This document shows, one piece after another, positions 42,417 to 51,249 of a DNA stretch of 64,000 nucleotides (positions are counted from its first letter, which is position 1; every line of letters begins with the position of its first letter). The stretch lies in assembly GCF_020707265.1 (NCBI RefSeq), contig NZ_JAJFEQ010000004.1, positions 434,001 through 498,000 on the forward strand, given 5' to 3'. Made by a program: the position numbers and the translations under genes. The stretch comes from Massilia sp. IC2-477. Lineage in GTDB: Bacteria; Pseudomonadota; Gammaproteobacteria; Burkholderiales; Burkholderiaceae_D. The notes under the pieces were generated by a model. It worked only from the letters and a program-made list of their open reading frames with translations. It was not told where the DNA came from and searched no databases.

Positions 42417-43655
42417 GTGACCACGCTCCAGCTCACCGGCGCCATCCTGTTTGCGATCGCCCTCGTCCATACCTTTTCCACCAAGCTGTTCCATTCGCTG
42501 GCGCGGCGCCATCCGCGCCATGCCGGTCTGTTCCACCTGCTGGGCGAAGTCGAGGTGGTGTTCGGCTTCTGGGCCTTCGTGCTGATCCTGGCTATGGCCC
42601 TGCTGGCCGGCGGGAGCGAGGCCATCCGCTATGCGGAAACGCGCCAGTACACCGAGCCGCTGTTCGTGTTCGTGGTGATGGTGATCGCCGCCTCGAAGCC
42701 GGTGCTGGACGCCGTGCGCGACCTGCTCGCCCTGCTCGCCCGGCTGGCGCCGGTGCGCACCGAAGTGGCGCTGTGCTGGCTCGGCCTGGCGCTGGTGCCC
42801 TTGGCCGGTTCCCTGATCACCGAGCCAGCCGCGATGACCCTGGCGGCCCTGATGCTGGCGCCCCAGGTGTTCCGTCCCGGCATTCCGGAATGGATGAAGT
42901 ATGGTGCGCTGGGCGTGCTGTTCGTCAACGTCTCGATCGGCGGCACCCTCACCGCCTATGCCGCGCCGCCGGTGCTGATGGTGGCCGGCACCTGGGGCTG
43001 GGATAGCGCCTACATGGCCGCCACCTTCGGCTGGCGCGCCGCGCTGGCGGTGTGCATCAACGCGACGGTCGTGACCCTGCTGCTGCGCCGCCACCTGGCG
43101 CCTGGCGCCGTGGTGGAAGATGTCCGCATGCCGGTCGTCGTGTCGCTAGTTCACCTGCTGCTGTTGGCGGGCGTGGTGCTGCTGGCGCACCACCCGGTGC
43201 TGTTCATCGGCCTGTTCCTGCTCTTCCTCGGCTATACCCAGGCCTACCCCAAGCACCAGTCGCCGCTGATCCTGAAGGAAGGCCTGCTGGTCGGCTTCTT
43301 CCTGGCCGGGCTGGTGGTGCTGGGCGGCATGCAGCAGTGGTGGCTGCAGCCGCTGGTCTCCAGCCTGGAGCCGACCGCGCTGTTCTTCGGCGCGCTGGCC
43401 CTGACCGCAATCACCGATAATGCGGCACTGACCTACCTCGGTTCGCTGATCGAAGGCCTGTCCGAGCACGCCAAGTACATGCTGGTGGCCGGCGCGGTCG
43501 GCGGCGGCGGGCTGACCGTGATCGCCAACGCCCCCAACCCGGCCGGCGCCGCCCTGCTGCGCGAGGGTTTCAATGACGGTTCGATCGGCATGGGCGGGCT
43601 GTTCCTGGGAGCGTTGGGGCCGACCTGCGTGGCGGCGCTCATGTTTCTGATCTAA
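42417..43655 (+). CDS. Putative Na+/H+ antiporter
   Basis: A 412-residue membrane protein with about eleven helices. The sequence (FHLLGEVEVVFGFWAFVLIL, AALMLAPQVFRPGIPEWMKY and LALTAITDNAALTYLGSLIE) fits the putative Na+/H+ antiporter family, with acidic residues (Glu in LGEVEVV and Asp in TAITDNAALT) inside helices as in ion exchangers. Substrate ions are unproven. The start is GTG. The HepT-like gene follows after 23 bases, so they could be one transcript. Confidence 0.8.
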   Translation: MTTLQLTGAILFAIALVHTFSTKLFHSLARRHPRHAGLFHLLGEVEVVFGFWAFVLILAMALLAGGSEAIRYAETRQYTEPLFVFVVMVIAASKPVLDAVRDLLALLARLAPVRTEVALCWLGLALVPLAGSLITEPAAMTLAALMLAPQVFRPGIPEWMKYGALGVLFVNVSIGGTLTAYAAPPVLMVAGTWGWDSAYMAATFGWRAALAVCINATVVTLLLRRHLAPGAVVEDVRMPVVVSLVHLLLLAGVVLLAHHPVLFIGLFLLFLGYTQAYPKHQSPLILKEGLLVGFFLAGLVVLGGMQQWWLQPLVSSLEPTALFFGALALTAITDNAALTYLGSLIEGLSEHAKYMLVAGAVGGGGLTVIANAPNPAGAALLREGFNDGSIGMGGLFLGALGPTCVAALMFLI

Positions 43656-43678
43656 AGAAAGCACAAGCGGAGGACGTA

Positions 43679-44116
43679 GTGGACGACGACATCCTGGTAC
43701 ACAAGGCCGGCACCATCGAACGCTGCTGCCGGCGCGCACGAGAAGAGTACGAAAAGGACCCGACCACGTTTGTTACCGACCTGACGCGCCAGGACGCGGC
43801 CACCCTCAACGTGATCCGCGCCTGGGAAGCCGCCATCGAGATGGGCGACTACGTGATCGGCAACGCCAGGCTCGGCCTGCCGCACGACGAGCGCGAAGTC
43901 ATCACCCTGCTGGCCGAGCACGGCTGGATCCAGCCGACGCTGGCCGAGGACCTCAAGCGCACCGGCGAATTCTGCCGCGCCGAATGGGATTACCAGGAAG
44001 CGCCGCTGCCGGCCCTGGTGACCATCATCAAGCGGGGGCTGGATGATTTCACCCTGTATGCCCAAGCCCTGGTCGCCGGCGCCGCCAGCGTGGAAGGAAG
44101 GCCGGGAGACCAATAA
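43679..44116 (+). CDS. HepT-like (DUF86) protein with degenerate active site
   Basis: A 145-residue helical protein that aligns with HepT toxins over its length: TLNVIRAWEAAIEMGDYVI and RLGLPHDEREVITLLAEHGW are typical. The RNase motif R-x4-H-x-Y of HepT is broken: the segment reads EFCRAEWDYQE, with Trp where His is expected and one residue missing. No MntA antitoxin gene is adjacent; instead a DUF4375 gene overlaps its stop. A GTG start is preceded by an excellent GGAGG site. It may be a non-toxic derivative or a former toxin. Confidence 0.7.
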   Translation: MDDDILVHKAGTIERCCRRAREEYEKDPTTFVTDLTRQDAATLNVIRAWEAAIEMGDYVIGNARLGLPHDEREVITLLAEHGWIQPTLAEDLKRTGEFCRAEWDYQEAPLPALVTIIKRGLDDFTLYAQALVAGAASVEGRPGDQ

Positions 44117-44541
44117 TGGTGCAGGGCAAGGATATGCTGTCGACCTGCTATACCATGTTCGAACAGCTAGGCAAGCCGCTCGAGCACCTCAACGATCCCT
44201 GCCGCAGCGCCATCATCGTCGACACTGCTCTCGGCATCATTGGCAATGGCGGATTTCAGTATTTTTTCGAGGCAAATTTCCCGGACAATCCCGACTATGG
44301 GATCTTTGTCGACGCATTCCAGCGCGTCGGCTTGAACGAGATCGCGCAAGGTCTTGCCGCCCTGCTTGCAATGTTTCCGTTCGAAGCGCCACACCAGTCT
44401 GCTGAACGGCGCCAGCGCTTTCTCGAGGCTAGTTCCGACGAATTCGAACAGGCCATGCAGCGGCTGGAAGATCTCATCTATGCCCGCAAAGACCTCGACT
44501 CTGTCGTGGAAGATTTCCTCAAGCGTTCAAGGGCAGCATAA
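44116..44541 (+). CDS. DUF4375 (DMP19-like) protein
   Basis: A 141-residue protein with the DUF4375 core IGNGGFQYFFEANFPDNPDY followed by a helical half (FEQAMQRLEDLIYARKDLDS). The NGGFxQYF motif defines this family, whose function is unknown. Its ATG overlaps the stop of the HepT-like gene (TAATG), so the two form a coupled pair. It is convergent with the phosphatase gene that follows. Confidence 0.75.
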   Translation: MVQGKDMLSTCYTMFEQLGKPLEHLNDPCRSAIIVDTALGIIGNGGFQYFFEANFPDNPDYGIFVDAFQRVGLNEIAQGLAALLAMFPFEAPHQSAERRQRFLEASSDEFEQAMQRLEDLIYARKDLDSVVEDFLKRSRAA

Positions 44542-44549
44542 GCCCGGCC

Positions 44550-45641
44550 TCACGCCTGGGGTTCGTGCACGTCGTCCACCGTCACATCCTCGGCGGCGAT
44601 CTTTTCATCGGCCAGCGCATGGTCTTCCTCATCCGCGACCAGTCCTTCCTGGCCGGCGCCGTGCTTGCTGTCATAGGTCAGTTCGACCAGCATCGGGAAA
44701 TGGTCCGAGCCGAAGGACGGCAGGCGCCGGATGAAGGACAGCGTGAAATGCTCGCTGTGGAACAGGTGGTCGAGCGGCCAGCGCGCGAACCAGAAGCCGG
44801 CGTGGAAGGTATTGAACATGCCGCGTCCGATGCGCGGATCGAGCAGGCCGCTGATCTTGCGGAACAGCCGGGTCGTGGTCGACCACGCCACGTCGTTCAG
44901 GTCGCCGGCGACGATCACCGGCGTCGCCAGGCCGGCCTCGGCCACGCTCTTGGCCACCACTAACAGTTCGGCGTCGCGCTGGGTCGATTCCATGTGCTCG
45001 GTCGGGCTCGGCGGCGTCGGGTGCAGGAAGTGCATGCGCACCTTGTGCCCGGACGGCAGCACCACCAGCGTATGCATCGAGGGGATGTCGTCCTCGACCA
45101 GGAACTGGATCGCGCTGTCCTCGAGCGGATAGCGCGAATACACGTGCATTCCGTACAGATTCTCCAGCGGGCACTTGAGCGAATACGGATAGTCCTTTTC
45201 CAGCACATCCAGCCTTTCCTGCCACCATGCATTGGTTTCCAGGGTGACGAAAATGTCCGGATTGTGCACACGGATCAGGGTGATCAGGCCTTCGGCATTC
45301 CGGTTCGGCATCAGGACATTCGCGGTCAGGATGCGGAACTGCCGGCTGCTGTCGGCGATCACGGCGGGCTTCACTTCACGGGGATAGGCTTTGGTATAGG
45401 GAATGATCCACCAAGCCTGGTAGGCCAGGCAGGCGGCATTCGCCACCAGCAGCCAGTGGAAATGGCTGTCGCGCCAGTCGAGGAACACGAACTGCCCGAC
45501 CAGCACCGCCAGCGACAGGATGGCCAGCTGCAGGCGCGGGAAATCGAGGTCGCGGATCCACCACCCGGTACATCGCAACAAGGGCAGCAGCGTCGCGAGG
45601 ACGATGATGGCAACCAGGGTCACGAAGGTAGGCAGCAGCAT
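44550..45641 (-). CDS. Membrane-anchored endonuclease/exonuclease/phosphatase-family protein
   Basis: A 363-residue protein with three hydrophobic helices in the first 85 residues, then an EEP domain: RILTANVLMPN, DIFVTLETNAWW, VIVAGDLNDVAWS and PSFGSDHFPMLVEL hold the metal and catalytic residues. An acidic tail (VADEEDHALADEKIAAEDVT) extends about 30 residues beyond the domain. The active site would be outside the cytoplasm as in similar membrane EEP proteins. The substrate may be a lipid phosphate or nucleic acid; unknown. Confidence 0.87.
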   Translation of the reverse strand: MLLPTFVTLVAIIVLATLLPLLRCTGWWIRDLDFPRLQLAILSLAVLVGQFVFLDWRDSHFHWLLVANAACLAYQAWWIIPYTKAYPREVKPAVIADSSRQFRILTANVLMPNRNAEGLITLIRVHNPDIFVTLETNAWWQERLDVLEKDYPYSLKCPLENLYGMHVYSRYPLEDSAIQFLVEDDIPSMHTLVVLPSGHKVRMHFLHPTPPSPTEHMESTQRDAELLVVAKSVAEAGLATPVIVAGDLNDVAWSTTTRLFRKISGLLDPRIGRGMFNTFHAGFWFARWPLDHLFHSEHFTLSFIRRLPSFGSDHFPMLVELTYDSKHGAGQEGLVADEEDHALADEKIAAEDVTVDDVHEPQA

Positions 45642-45853
45642 GGCGATCTCAAAGTCGGTTATGGCTCATCAATACAATGCCTCGAATATGCTCCTTTCCG
45701 GCGTAGCCGTCTGTGCGTTAGCGTGCGTATGCGCAGCAACTAATGTAGTGCATTCTGGAAATTTGTAAGAATTCTTTTCAGTTTGGCCGTAACACTTGAA
45801 ACTTTTGGCAGAGGCCGTAATCTCACCCTTAACCGAACTCCAGAGGCGGCCCT

Positions 45854-46009
45854 ATGAATACCATTCACATAGCACAAGCGAGACATTTCCCGAAACGCCG
45901 GCCAGGACGCAAGCAGCGCGTTAATGTCTATCCGCTGCTGGGCCTGCTCCTTGTCGCGCTAGCGGCAGTGCTCGGTTACGGCGCCCTCTACTTCCTGCTC
46001 TGGGGCTGA
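45854..46009 (+). CDS. Small single-helix membrane protein
   Basis: A 51-residue protein, basic N-terminal half (HFPKRRPGRKQRVNVY) followed by a hydrophobic helix (PLLGLLLVALAAVLGYGAL). AGAGG stands before the ATG. The upstream 200 bases are AT-rich and carry a TTGAAA-type box, which suggests a promoter of its own. No family recognised. Confidence 0.55.
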   Translation: MNTIHIAQARHFPKRRPGRKQRVNVYPLLGLLLVALAAVLGYGALYFLLWG

Positions 46010-46032
46010 CGCCCCCCTCCGAACAGCCAGAT

Positions 46033-47058
46033 TCATTCGCCCAGCTTGACGACCAGCTTGCCGAAATTGCGCCCCTGCAGCAAATCGATGAAGGCGGCCG
46101 GTGCCCGTTCCAGGCCCTCGACAATATCCTCCCGGTAGCGCAGTGAGCCGTCGGCAATCCAGCCCTGGGCTTCCTGCAGGAAGGCAGGCCGCAGGTTGGC
46201 AAATTCGCGCTGGATAAAACCGCGAATCGTCAAACTTTTCTTCAGCACATCGCGCATCACGAGCGCCAGACGGTCCGGTCCCGGTTCGGCCTGGGGCAAG
46301 GCGTTGTACTGCGAGATCAGGCCACAGACCGGCACCCGGGCGAAATCGTTCAGCAGCGGGAACACCGCATCGAATACCTTGCCGCCCACGTTTTCGAAAT
46401 AGACGTCGATGCCTGCCGGGCAGGCGCTGGACAGCTGCTGTGCGAAATCAGGCGCGCGGTGGTCGATGACGGCGTCGAAGCCCAGCTCATCGCGCACGAA
46501 GGCACACTTGTCCGGTCCGCCCGCGATGCCGACCGCACGCGCGCCCTTGATGCGGGCAATCTGCCCCACCGCCGAGCCCACCGCGCCGCTGGCCGCAGCC
46601 ACCACCACGGTCTCGCCCGGCGCCGGTCGGCCAATCTGCAACAGGCCGGCCCAGGCCGTAAAGCCCGGCATGCCGAGCACGCCAAGTGCGGTGCTGGGTG
46701 GGGCCGCGGCTGGGTCGAGCTTGCGCAGGTCGGCGCCATCCGACAGCGCATAGCGCTGCCAGCCCGAATGCGACAGCACGATGTCGCCCACGGCGTAGCC
46801 ATCCAGGCGCGAAGCGACCACGCGCGCCACCGTACCGCCTTCCATCACAGCGCCGATCTCGACCGGTTTGGCATAGGACTTGGCATCGTCCATCCTGCCG
46901 CGCATGTAGGGGTCGAGCGACAGGTACAGGACTTCCAGCAGCAGCTGGCCCTCAAGGGGAACGGGGACAGGTTCGTCCACGATCCGGAAGTTTTCAAGTC
47001 GCGGCAGGCCCTCGGGACGGGAAGCGAGCAGGACCCGCTGGTTCATGGCTTGTGTCAT
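46033..47058 (-). CDS. NADP-dependent oxidoreductase, zinc-independent MDR (CurA/YncB type)
   Basis: A 341-residue medium-chain reductase. The early segment LYLSLDPYMRGRMDD and the nucleotide-binding loop VVVAAASGAVGSAVGQIARI are typical of the prostaglandin reductase/CurA family, which uses NADPH to reduce alpha-beta-unsaturated carbonyls. No zinc ligands are seen. The start MTQAMNQR is fixed by GGAGG seven bases upstream. It is a single gene. Confidence 0.9.
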   Translation of the reverse strand: MTQAMNQRVLLASRPEGLPRLENFRIVDEPVPVPLEGQLLLEVLYLSLDPYMRGRMDDAKSYAKPVEIGAVMEGGTVARVVASRLDGYAVGDIVLSHSGWQRYALSDGADLRKLDPAAAPPSTALGVLGMPGFTAWAGLLQIGRPAPGETVVVAAASGAVGSAVGQIARIKGARAVGIAGGPDKCAFVRDELGFDAVIDHRAPDFAQQLSSACPAGIDVYFENVGGKVFDAVFPLLNDFARVPVCGLISQYNALPQAEPGPDRLALVMRDVLKKSLTIRGFIQREFANLRPAFLQEAQGWIADGSLRYREDIVEGLERAPAAFIDLLQGRNFGKLVVKLGE

Positions 47059-47409
47059 CGGCACCTCCTGGTGGTTACGTACTCGCCCCGAAATCAATGT
47101 GTTTTTGGCTGCCATAACCGGCGCGCTGCTGCGTTGGCTCCTGCTTGCAGTGCTCGCACTGCGGCGCACTCGCCGCCTTGCATCACATCGGCAAGCCGCA
47201 CCTCCGGTTCTGTTTGCCAAAACTCATTGATTTCTTGTCGAGTACTTAGCAAAAGGAACATGCTACGCCGGATCGCGGATTCTTTCCGGAGCCACCCCAG
47301 GATGAGCCATTACAAGAACTTACAGATTTAGCTCGACAGCCGCCTTCTCAAGGGTTCGCGCGGCTTGTACCATAGGCGCCATCCGTCCGATCTCATCGAA
47401 AGACACATC
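47059..47409. other. Gene-free interval with one doubtful small frame
   Basis: This 351-base stretch holds the ribosome site of the oxidoreductase gene (leftward) and the promoter side of the next operon. A hydrophobic 61-residue frame from 47045 to 47230 overlaps the oxidoreductase start and has no ribosome site; I do not call it. I see no tRNA, terminator or strong dyad. Confidence 0.5.
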
Positions 47410-47868
47410 ATGAACACCAGTACTTTCTCGCGCGCCCTGTGCCTGGCCGCTTTCGCGCTCGCCTGTGCCGCCCCAACCCAGGCCACCAGCCTGACCTCCT
47501 CCGCTTCCAGCGCGGGTTCGGCCTCGTCCGGCAGCATTTCCGATTCGATCGGCGCTTCCAGCAACAGCTCTAGCGGCGACGACCGCGTGGCCGCGGGCGA
47601 CTATCGCGTGATCGACATCGCCCAGGCGCCGGCCAAGCCGGACACTACCCGCATGACCCTGCGTGCGGTCGCCGGCGCGCGCGAATTCACGCTCGACGTG
47701 CCGAACCGCGCGCTGACGGATCGTGGCGTGGACAAGGGCGAACTGGTGCAGGTCAGCGAGCGCGTCTATGGCTTCGAGTTCGCGCACGCCGACACCAAGC
47801 GTTCCTTCTTCCTGGCCCTCCAGGACGACTGGTACCGCGACCTGGCTTCGCGCAAAGTCACCATCTGA
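47410..47868 (+). CDS. Exported protein with Ser-rich linker
   Basis: A 152-residue protein with a signal peptide (to about residue 26, PTQAT), a Ser/Gly/Ala-rich stretch (TSSASSAGSASSGSISDSIG) and a compact C-terminal domain (VIDIAQAPAKPDTTRMTL to FFLALQDDWYRDLASRKVTI). It is followed after three bases by the DUF2145 gene, so the two are coupled. No family recognised; the pairing suggests joint function with DUF2145 in the envelope. Confidence 0.7.
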   Translation: MNTSTFSRALCLAAFALACAAPTQATSLTSSASSAGSASSGSISDSIGASSNSSSGDDRVAAGDYRVIDIAQAPAKPDTTRMTLRAVAGAREFTLDVPNRALTDRGVDKGELVQVSERVYGFEFAHADTKRSFFLALQDDWYRDLASRKVTI

Positions 47869-47871
47869 TCG

Positions 47872-48789
47872 ATGTTCCGCCAGCTTGCCCTTGGCGCCCT
47901 GCTGCTGGGCGCGAGCGCCGGCGCATGGGCGGGCCTCCCTGTCTTCTGCCAGCAGTCGCTTGATATCGGCGCCGCCGGGCAAGACCGCGTGCTGCGCTTC
48001 GCCGGCGTGGTCAAGGCCGAACTGGAACGCTCAGGCAGCAATGTCGCCCTGATCTCGCGCGCCGGCCTCGACCTGAGCCGCTTCGGCCAGCTGTACTCGC
48101 ACGCCGGCATCGCCCTGCGCGACAATCCCGGCGGTCCCTGGGCCGTGCGCCAGCTCTACTATGCCTGCGACGAATCGCGCCCGCGCCTGTTCGACCAGGG
48201 CATTGCCGGCTTCGCGCTGGGCGCGGATGCGCCTGCGCGCGGCCATGTCTCGCTGCTGTTCCTGCCCGAAGAAGACGGCGCGCGCCTGGCCCGGACCGCG
48301 CTCGACAAGCGCCTGGCGCTGGCCCTGCTGGCCGGCCAGTACAGCGCCAACGCCTATGCCTATGGCACCCGTTACCAGAACTGTAACCAGTGGGTGGCGG
48401 AAGTGCTCGCCAGCGCCTGGGGCGCGCGCGCGCATGCGCGCGCCGACGGAAACGCAAGCGAGCACCCACGCGAGGATGCCCAGCAATGGCTGCGCGCCCA
48501 GGGCTATGCCGCCGGGCCGGTCACTATTCCGTCGCGCTGGATGATGTTCGCCGGCCAGTTCGTGCCGCTGGTGCACCTGGACGACCACCCGGACCAGGAC
48601 GTCGAGGCGCTCGCGCTGCAGGTCAGCGTGCCGGCCTCGATCGAAGCCTTCGTGCGCCGCCAGGCGCCGCAGGCGCGCCGCGTCGAACTGTGCCATACGC
48701 AGGAGCGCATCGTGGTGCGGCGCGGCTGGGAGCCGCTGGGCGCGGCCTGCGAGCCAGGACCAGATGACGAAGTGACTGTGCTGGAATAA
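47872..48789 (+). CDS. DUF2145-family exported protein
   Basis: A 305-residue protein with a signal peptide (to about residue 20, AGAWAG). It contains YSHAGIALRDNPGG and RYQNCNQWVAEVLAS; the Cys, His and polar residue order resembles an NlpC/P60-like papain fold, so it may be a peptidase or amidase, though this is inference. The family is unstudied to my knowledge. A tiny membrane protein follows after an AGGAG site, so a three-gene operon is likely. Confidence 0.75.
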   Translation: MFRQLALGALLLGASAGAWAGLPVFCQQSLDIGAAGQDRVLRFAGVVKAELERSGSNVALISRAGLDLSRFGQLYSHAGIALRDNPGGPWAVRQLYYACDESRPRLFDQGIAGFALGADAPARGHVSLLFLPEEDGARLARTALDKRLALALLAGQYSANAYAYGTRYQNCNQWVAEVLASAWGARAHARADGNASEHPREDAQQWLRAQGYAAGPVTIPSRWMMFAGQFVPLVHLDDHPDQDVEALALQVSVPASIEAFVRRQAPQARRVELCHTQERIVVRRGWEPLGAACEPGPDDEVTVLE

Positions 48790-48800
48790 GAGGAGACAAC

Positions 48801-48941
48801 ATGCTTGCCGAGCTGATCTTGAACGTTTTCGGTGAAATAGCCGCCAGACGATACCGCACCGTACGTTGGATCGTGTGGCTGATTCTCCTCGCCGTGATCG
48901 CGCGGATCATCTACGCCTGCATGAAAGGCCCAATTTCCTGA
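48801..48941 (+). CDS. Tiny membrane protein of the DUF2145 operon
   Basis: A 46-residue protein, MLAELILNVFGEIAARRYRT then a hydrophobic helix (IVWLILLAVIARIIYACM). AGGAG is placed ideally before the ATG, which supports real translation, and it is 11 bases behind the DUF2145 gene. Function unknown. Confidence 0.65.
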   Translation: MLAELILNVFGEIAARRYRTVRWIVWLILLAVIARIIYACMKGPIS

Positions 48942-48958
48942 CCTAGATCCTCGGATAC

Positions 48959-48983
48959 AAAAAAGCCTGCGCGAGGCAGGCTT
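48959..48983 (-). terminator. Intrinsic terminator, leftward
   Basis: Read leftward, AAGCCTGC and GCAGGCTT form a perfect stem, followed by six T residues. It ends the transcript of the small gene to its right and could also stop the DUF2145 operon. Confidence 0.8.
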
Positions 48984-49004
48984 CGAGAGGGGTTTGCCGG
49001 ACGC

Positions 49005-49202
49005 TTATTTCGCTGCAGCGTCGGCCAGCTTGCGCAGGACTGCGGGCGAGACGGAATCGCGGCCGCGGCTCATCTGGTACAGGGTAAACAGGTCGGGCGC
49101 ATTGGCGTGCACGGTGGCAGGCGCCGGGCGGCGGAACAGGCTCTGGATGAAACCGAAGGCAGTATTGATGACCTGGGCGGACACGGGCAGGGAGCTGGGC
49201 AT
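49005..49202 (-). CDS. Small protein of unknown function
   Basis: A 65-residue protein starting MPSSLPVSAQVINTAFGFIQ, with a short amphipathic helix and a basic C-terminal part (MSRGRDSVSPAVLRKLADAA). A GAGA-type ribosome site supports this start; longer upstream starts would use rare codons and an unlikely Cys/His-rich tail. It ends in a clear terminator. The family is unknown to me; the tail resembles small proteins made in stationary phase, but this is a guess. Confidence 0.6.
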   Translation of the reverse strand: MPSSLPVSAQVINTAFGFIQSLFRRPAPATVHANAPDLFTLYQMSRGRDSVSPAVLRKLADAAAK

Positions 49203-49577
49203 GATCTTCTCTCTTGGAATCGTTTTGGATGCTTCCAGTATGACCCCTTCCAGATAGAAATCAAATTGCGATCCATGATGATCGCCATTCACCGATCGAC
49301 TATCTTCCCATTCCCGTGTACATTTGCTAAAACATTTGTGCAAATGCACGATGTGTTACACTGCAGCCTGCTGGCCCAGGCCAGCCCTACTATTCCTCTC
49401 GCCAGTCGGGTCATCGCGTCGCTGCCACAGCAACGCGATGCGTGCCCCTCTGAAGCCTGTCATGCAGGCTATCCGTCAAAGTGCAAGGTGGCCACACGTG
49501 CCGAGCCGTGTCGTGCCCACGCCACGCCCGCCTTGCCTGCCTGCGGCAGCGTCCGCACGCATCAATAAGGAGAACTC
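49203..49577. other. Gene-free leader region of the BCCT gene
   Basis: A 375-base gap between a leftward and a rightward gene. It is AT-rich near 49.26-49.36 kb and contains a TTGTGC and TACACT pair as a possible promoter toward the right with non-ideal spacing, then a hairpin AGCCTG-N5-CAGGCT. No reading frame in it has a good ribosome site. Confidence 0.5.
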
Positions 49578-51095
49578 ATGCAAATGCTCTGCTCTGCGGG
49601 CTTTATCTTTCTCATCGTGTTATGGGGCATCCTCGCCCCCGACAACATGGCGTCCGTGTTCGACACCATGCTCGCTTCCCTCACCCGCAACTTCGGCTGG
49701 TTCTACCTGTGGGTGGTCCTCGGGCTGGTGCTGTTCGCCGCCTATGTCGCCTTCAGCCGCTACGGCAGCCTGAAACTCGGCGGCGAGGACGACGAACCGG
49801 AATTCAGCGTCGGCAGCTGGTTCGCCATGCTGTTCGCCGCCGGCATGGGCATTGGCCTGGTGTTCTGGGGCGTGGCTGAACCAATTTCCCATTACGTCAC
49901 CGCGCCGCCAGGCGTCACCGCCGGCACCCCGGAGGCCGCCAACGCCGCCATGCGCTATGTGTTTTTCCACTGGGGTATCCACCCCTGGGCCGTGTACAGC
50001 GTGGTGGCGCTGGCGATCGCCTTCTTCCAGTACCGCCGCGCCGGCAACTCCCTGATCAGCACCGTCACCAGCTCGCTGCCCTGGCGCCCCGTGCGCGCCA
50101 TGTCCGGACTGTTCAATGGTCTGGCGGTGGTGGCCACGGCCTTCGGCGTGGCCGCCTCGCTCGGCGTCGGCGCACTGCAGATCAACAGCGGCCTGAACGC
50201 CGTGTTCGGGCTCGCCATCAGTCCCGCCTCGCAGGTCGCGATCATCGTCGTGACCGCCGCCATGTTCATTGCCTCGGCCGTGAGCGGCGTGGAAAAGGGC
50301 GTCAAGCTGCTGTCCAACGTGAACATGGCGATGGCGGCCCTACTCGCCCTCGCCGTATTCCTGCTCGGCCCCACGGTGGCGATCATCGACACCTTCACCA
50401 ATACCCTGGGCAGCTACGCCAGCGAGATCGTGCGCATGAGCCTGCGCGCCACGCCCTTCCGCGACAGCAGCTGGGTGGCCAACTGGACCATCTTCTACTG
50501 GGCCTGGTGGATCTCGTGGTCGCCCTTCGTCGGCCTGTTCATCGCGCGCGTCTCGCGCGGCCGCACCATCCGCGAGTTCATCATCGGCACCGTGCTGGCT
50601 CCGTCGTTGGCGGCCTTCGTCTGGTTCTCGATCTTCGGCGGCACCGCGCTCTACCTGGAGATCTGGCAGCACATCCCGCTGGCCGACGCCGTCAAGGCCG
50701 ACCTGGCCACGACCCTGTTCGCAATGTTCGAGGCCCTGCCTTTTGGGAGCATCATGTCGATGGTGGCCACGCTGCTCGTGGTGGTCTTCTTCGTGACCTC
50801 GGGCGACTCGGCCGTGCTGGTGCTGGGCATGATGAGCCGCGGCGGCGACCCGAACCCGCCGGCCCGTACCAAGCTGGTCTGGGGCATCCTGATCGCCGGC
50901 ATCGCCATCAGCCTGCTGCTGGCGGGCGGGATCGACGCGGTGCAGACGGCCACCATCCTGTTCGCCCTGCCCTTCGCGCTGGTGATCGTGCTGATGGTGA
51001 TTGCCCTGTGGCGCGCCTTGCGCGAAGACTGGCAGGAAGAGGCGCGGCGCGAACGCGCGCTGCGGCGCCGGATGCGCGAAATGGCGGCGCACTAG
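49578..51095 (+). CDS. BCCT-family transporter (betaine/carnitine/choline)
   Basis: A 505-residue membrane transporter with twelve helices. The substrate-binding segment GMGIGLVFWGVAEPISHYVT and WTIFYWAWWISWSPFVGLFI are the BCCT signatures. The Trp-rich box fits quaternary-amine substrates such as glycine betaine or choline, imported with sodium or protons. The C-terminal tail is short and basic (REERALRRRMREMAAH-like), so osmosensing as in BetP is uncertain. AAGGAG precedes the ATG. The hairpin repeat after the stop may terminate it. Confidence 0.92.
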   Translation: MQMLCSAGFIFLIVLWGILAPDNMASVFDTMLASLTRNFGWFYLWVVLGLVLFAAYVAFSRYGSLKLGGEDDEPEFSVGSWFAMLFAAGMGIGLVFWGVAEPISHYVTAPPGVTAGTPEAANAAMRYVFFHWGIHPWAVYSVVALAIAFFQYRRAGNSLISTVTSSLPWRPVRAMSGLFNGLAVVATAFGVAASLGVGALQINSGLNAVFGLAISPASQVAIIVVTAAMFIASAVSGVEKGVKLLSNVNMAMAALLALAVFLLGPTVAIIDTFTNTLGSYASEIVRMSLRATPFRDSSWVANWTIFYWAWWISWSPFVGLFIARVSRGRTIREFIIGTVLAPSLAAFVWFSIFGGTALYLEIWQHIPLADAVKADLATTLFAMFEALPFGSIMSMVATLLVVVFFVTSGDSAVLVLGMMSRGGDPNPPARTKLVWGILIAGIAISLLLAGGIDAVQTATILFALPFALVIVLMVIALWRALREDWQEEARRERALRRRMREMAAH

Positions 51096-51109
51096 GTTTT
51101 GCGTGATCC

Positions 51110-51140
51110 GTAGGGTGGTCGGCTATGCCGACCACCCTAC
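51110..51140. repeat. GTAGGGTGGGC-type intergenic repeat, short copy 2
   Basis: A perfect 14-base inverted repeat, GTAGGGTGGTCGGC with GCCGACCACCCTAC and a three-base loop. It is a one-hairpin version of the longer elements at 27.5 and 61.8 kb and stands just behind the BCCT gene. Confidence 0.85.
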
Positions 51141-51249
51141 CGCACGCGTGCCTCGGCTGTAGCCAAACTGGTATCATGCGCGTTTTCCGGACCGTGGCCC
51201 GGACTCTGTCCGACAGCGCGCCCGTCCCTTACCCTACAGAACATCAAGA

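Noticed and set aside
47045..47230. A 61-residue hydrophobic frame
   Set aside because: No ribosome site, and it overlaps the start of the oxidoreductase gene on the other strand. It could be a relic but cannot be supported.
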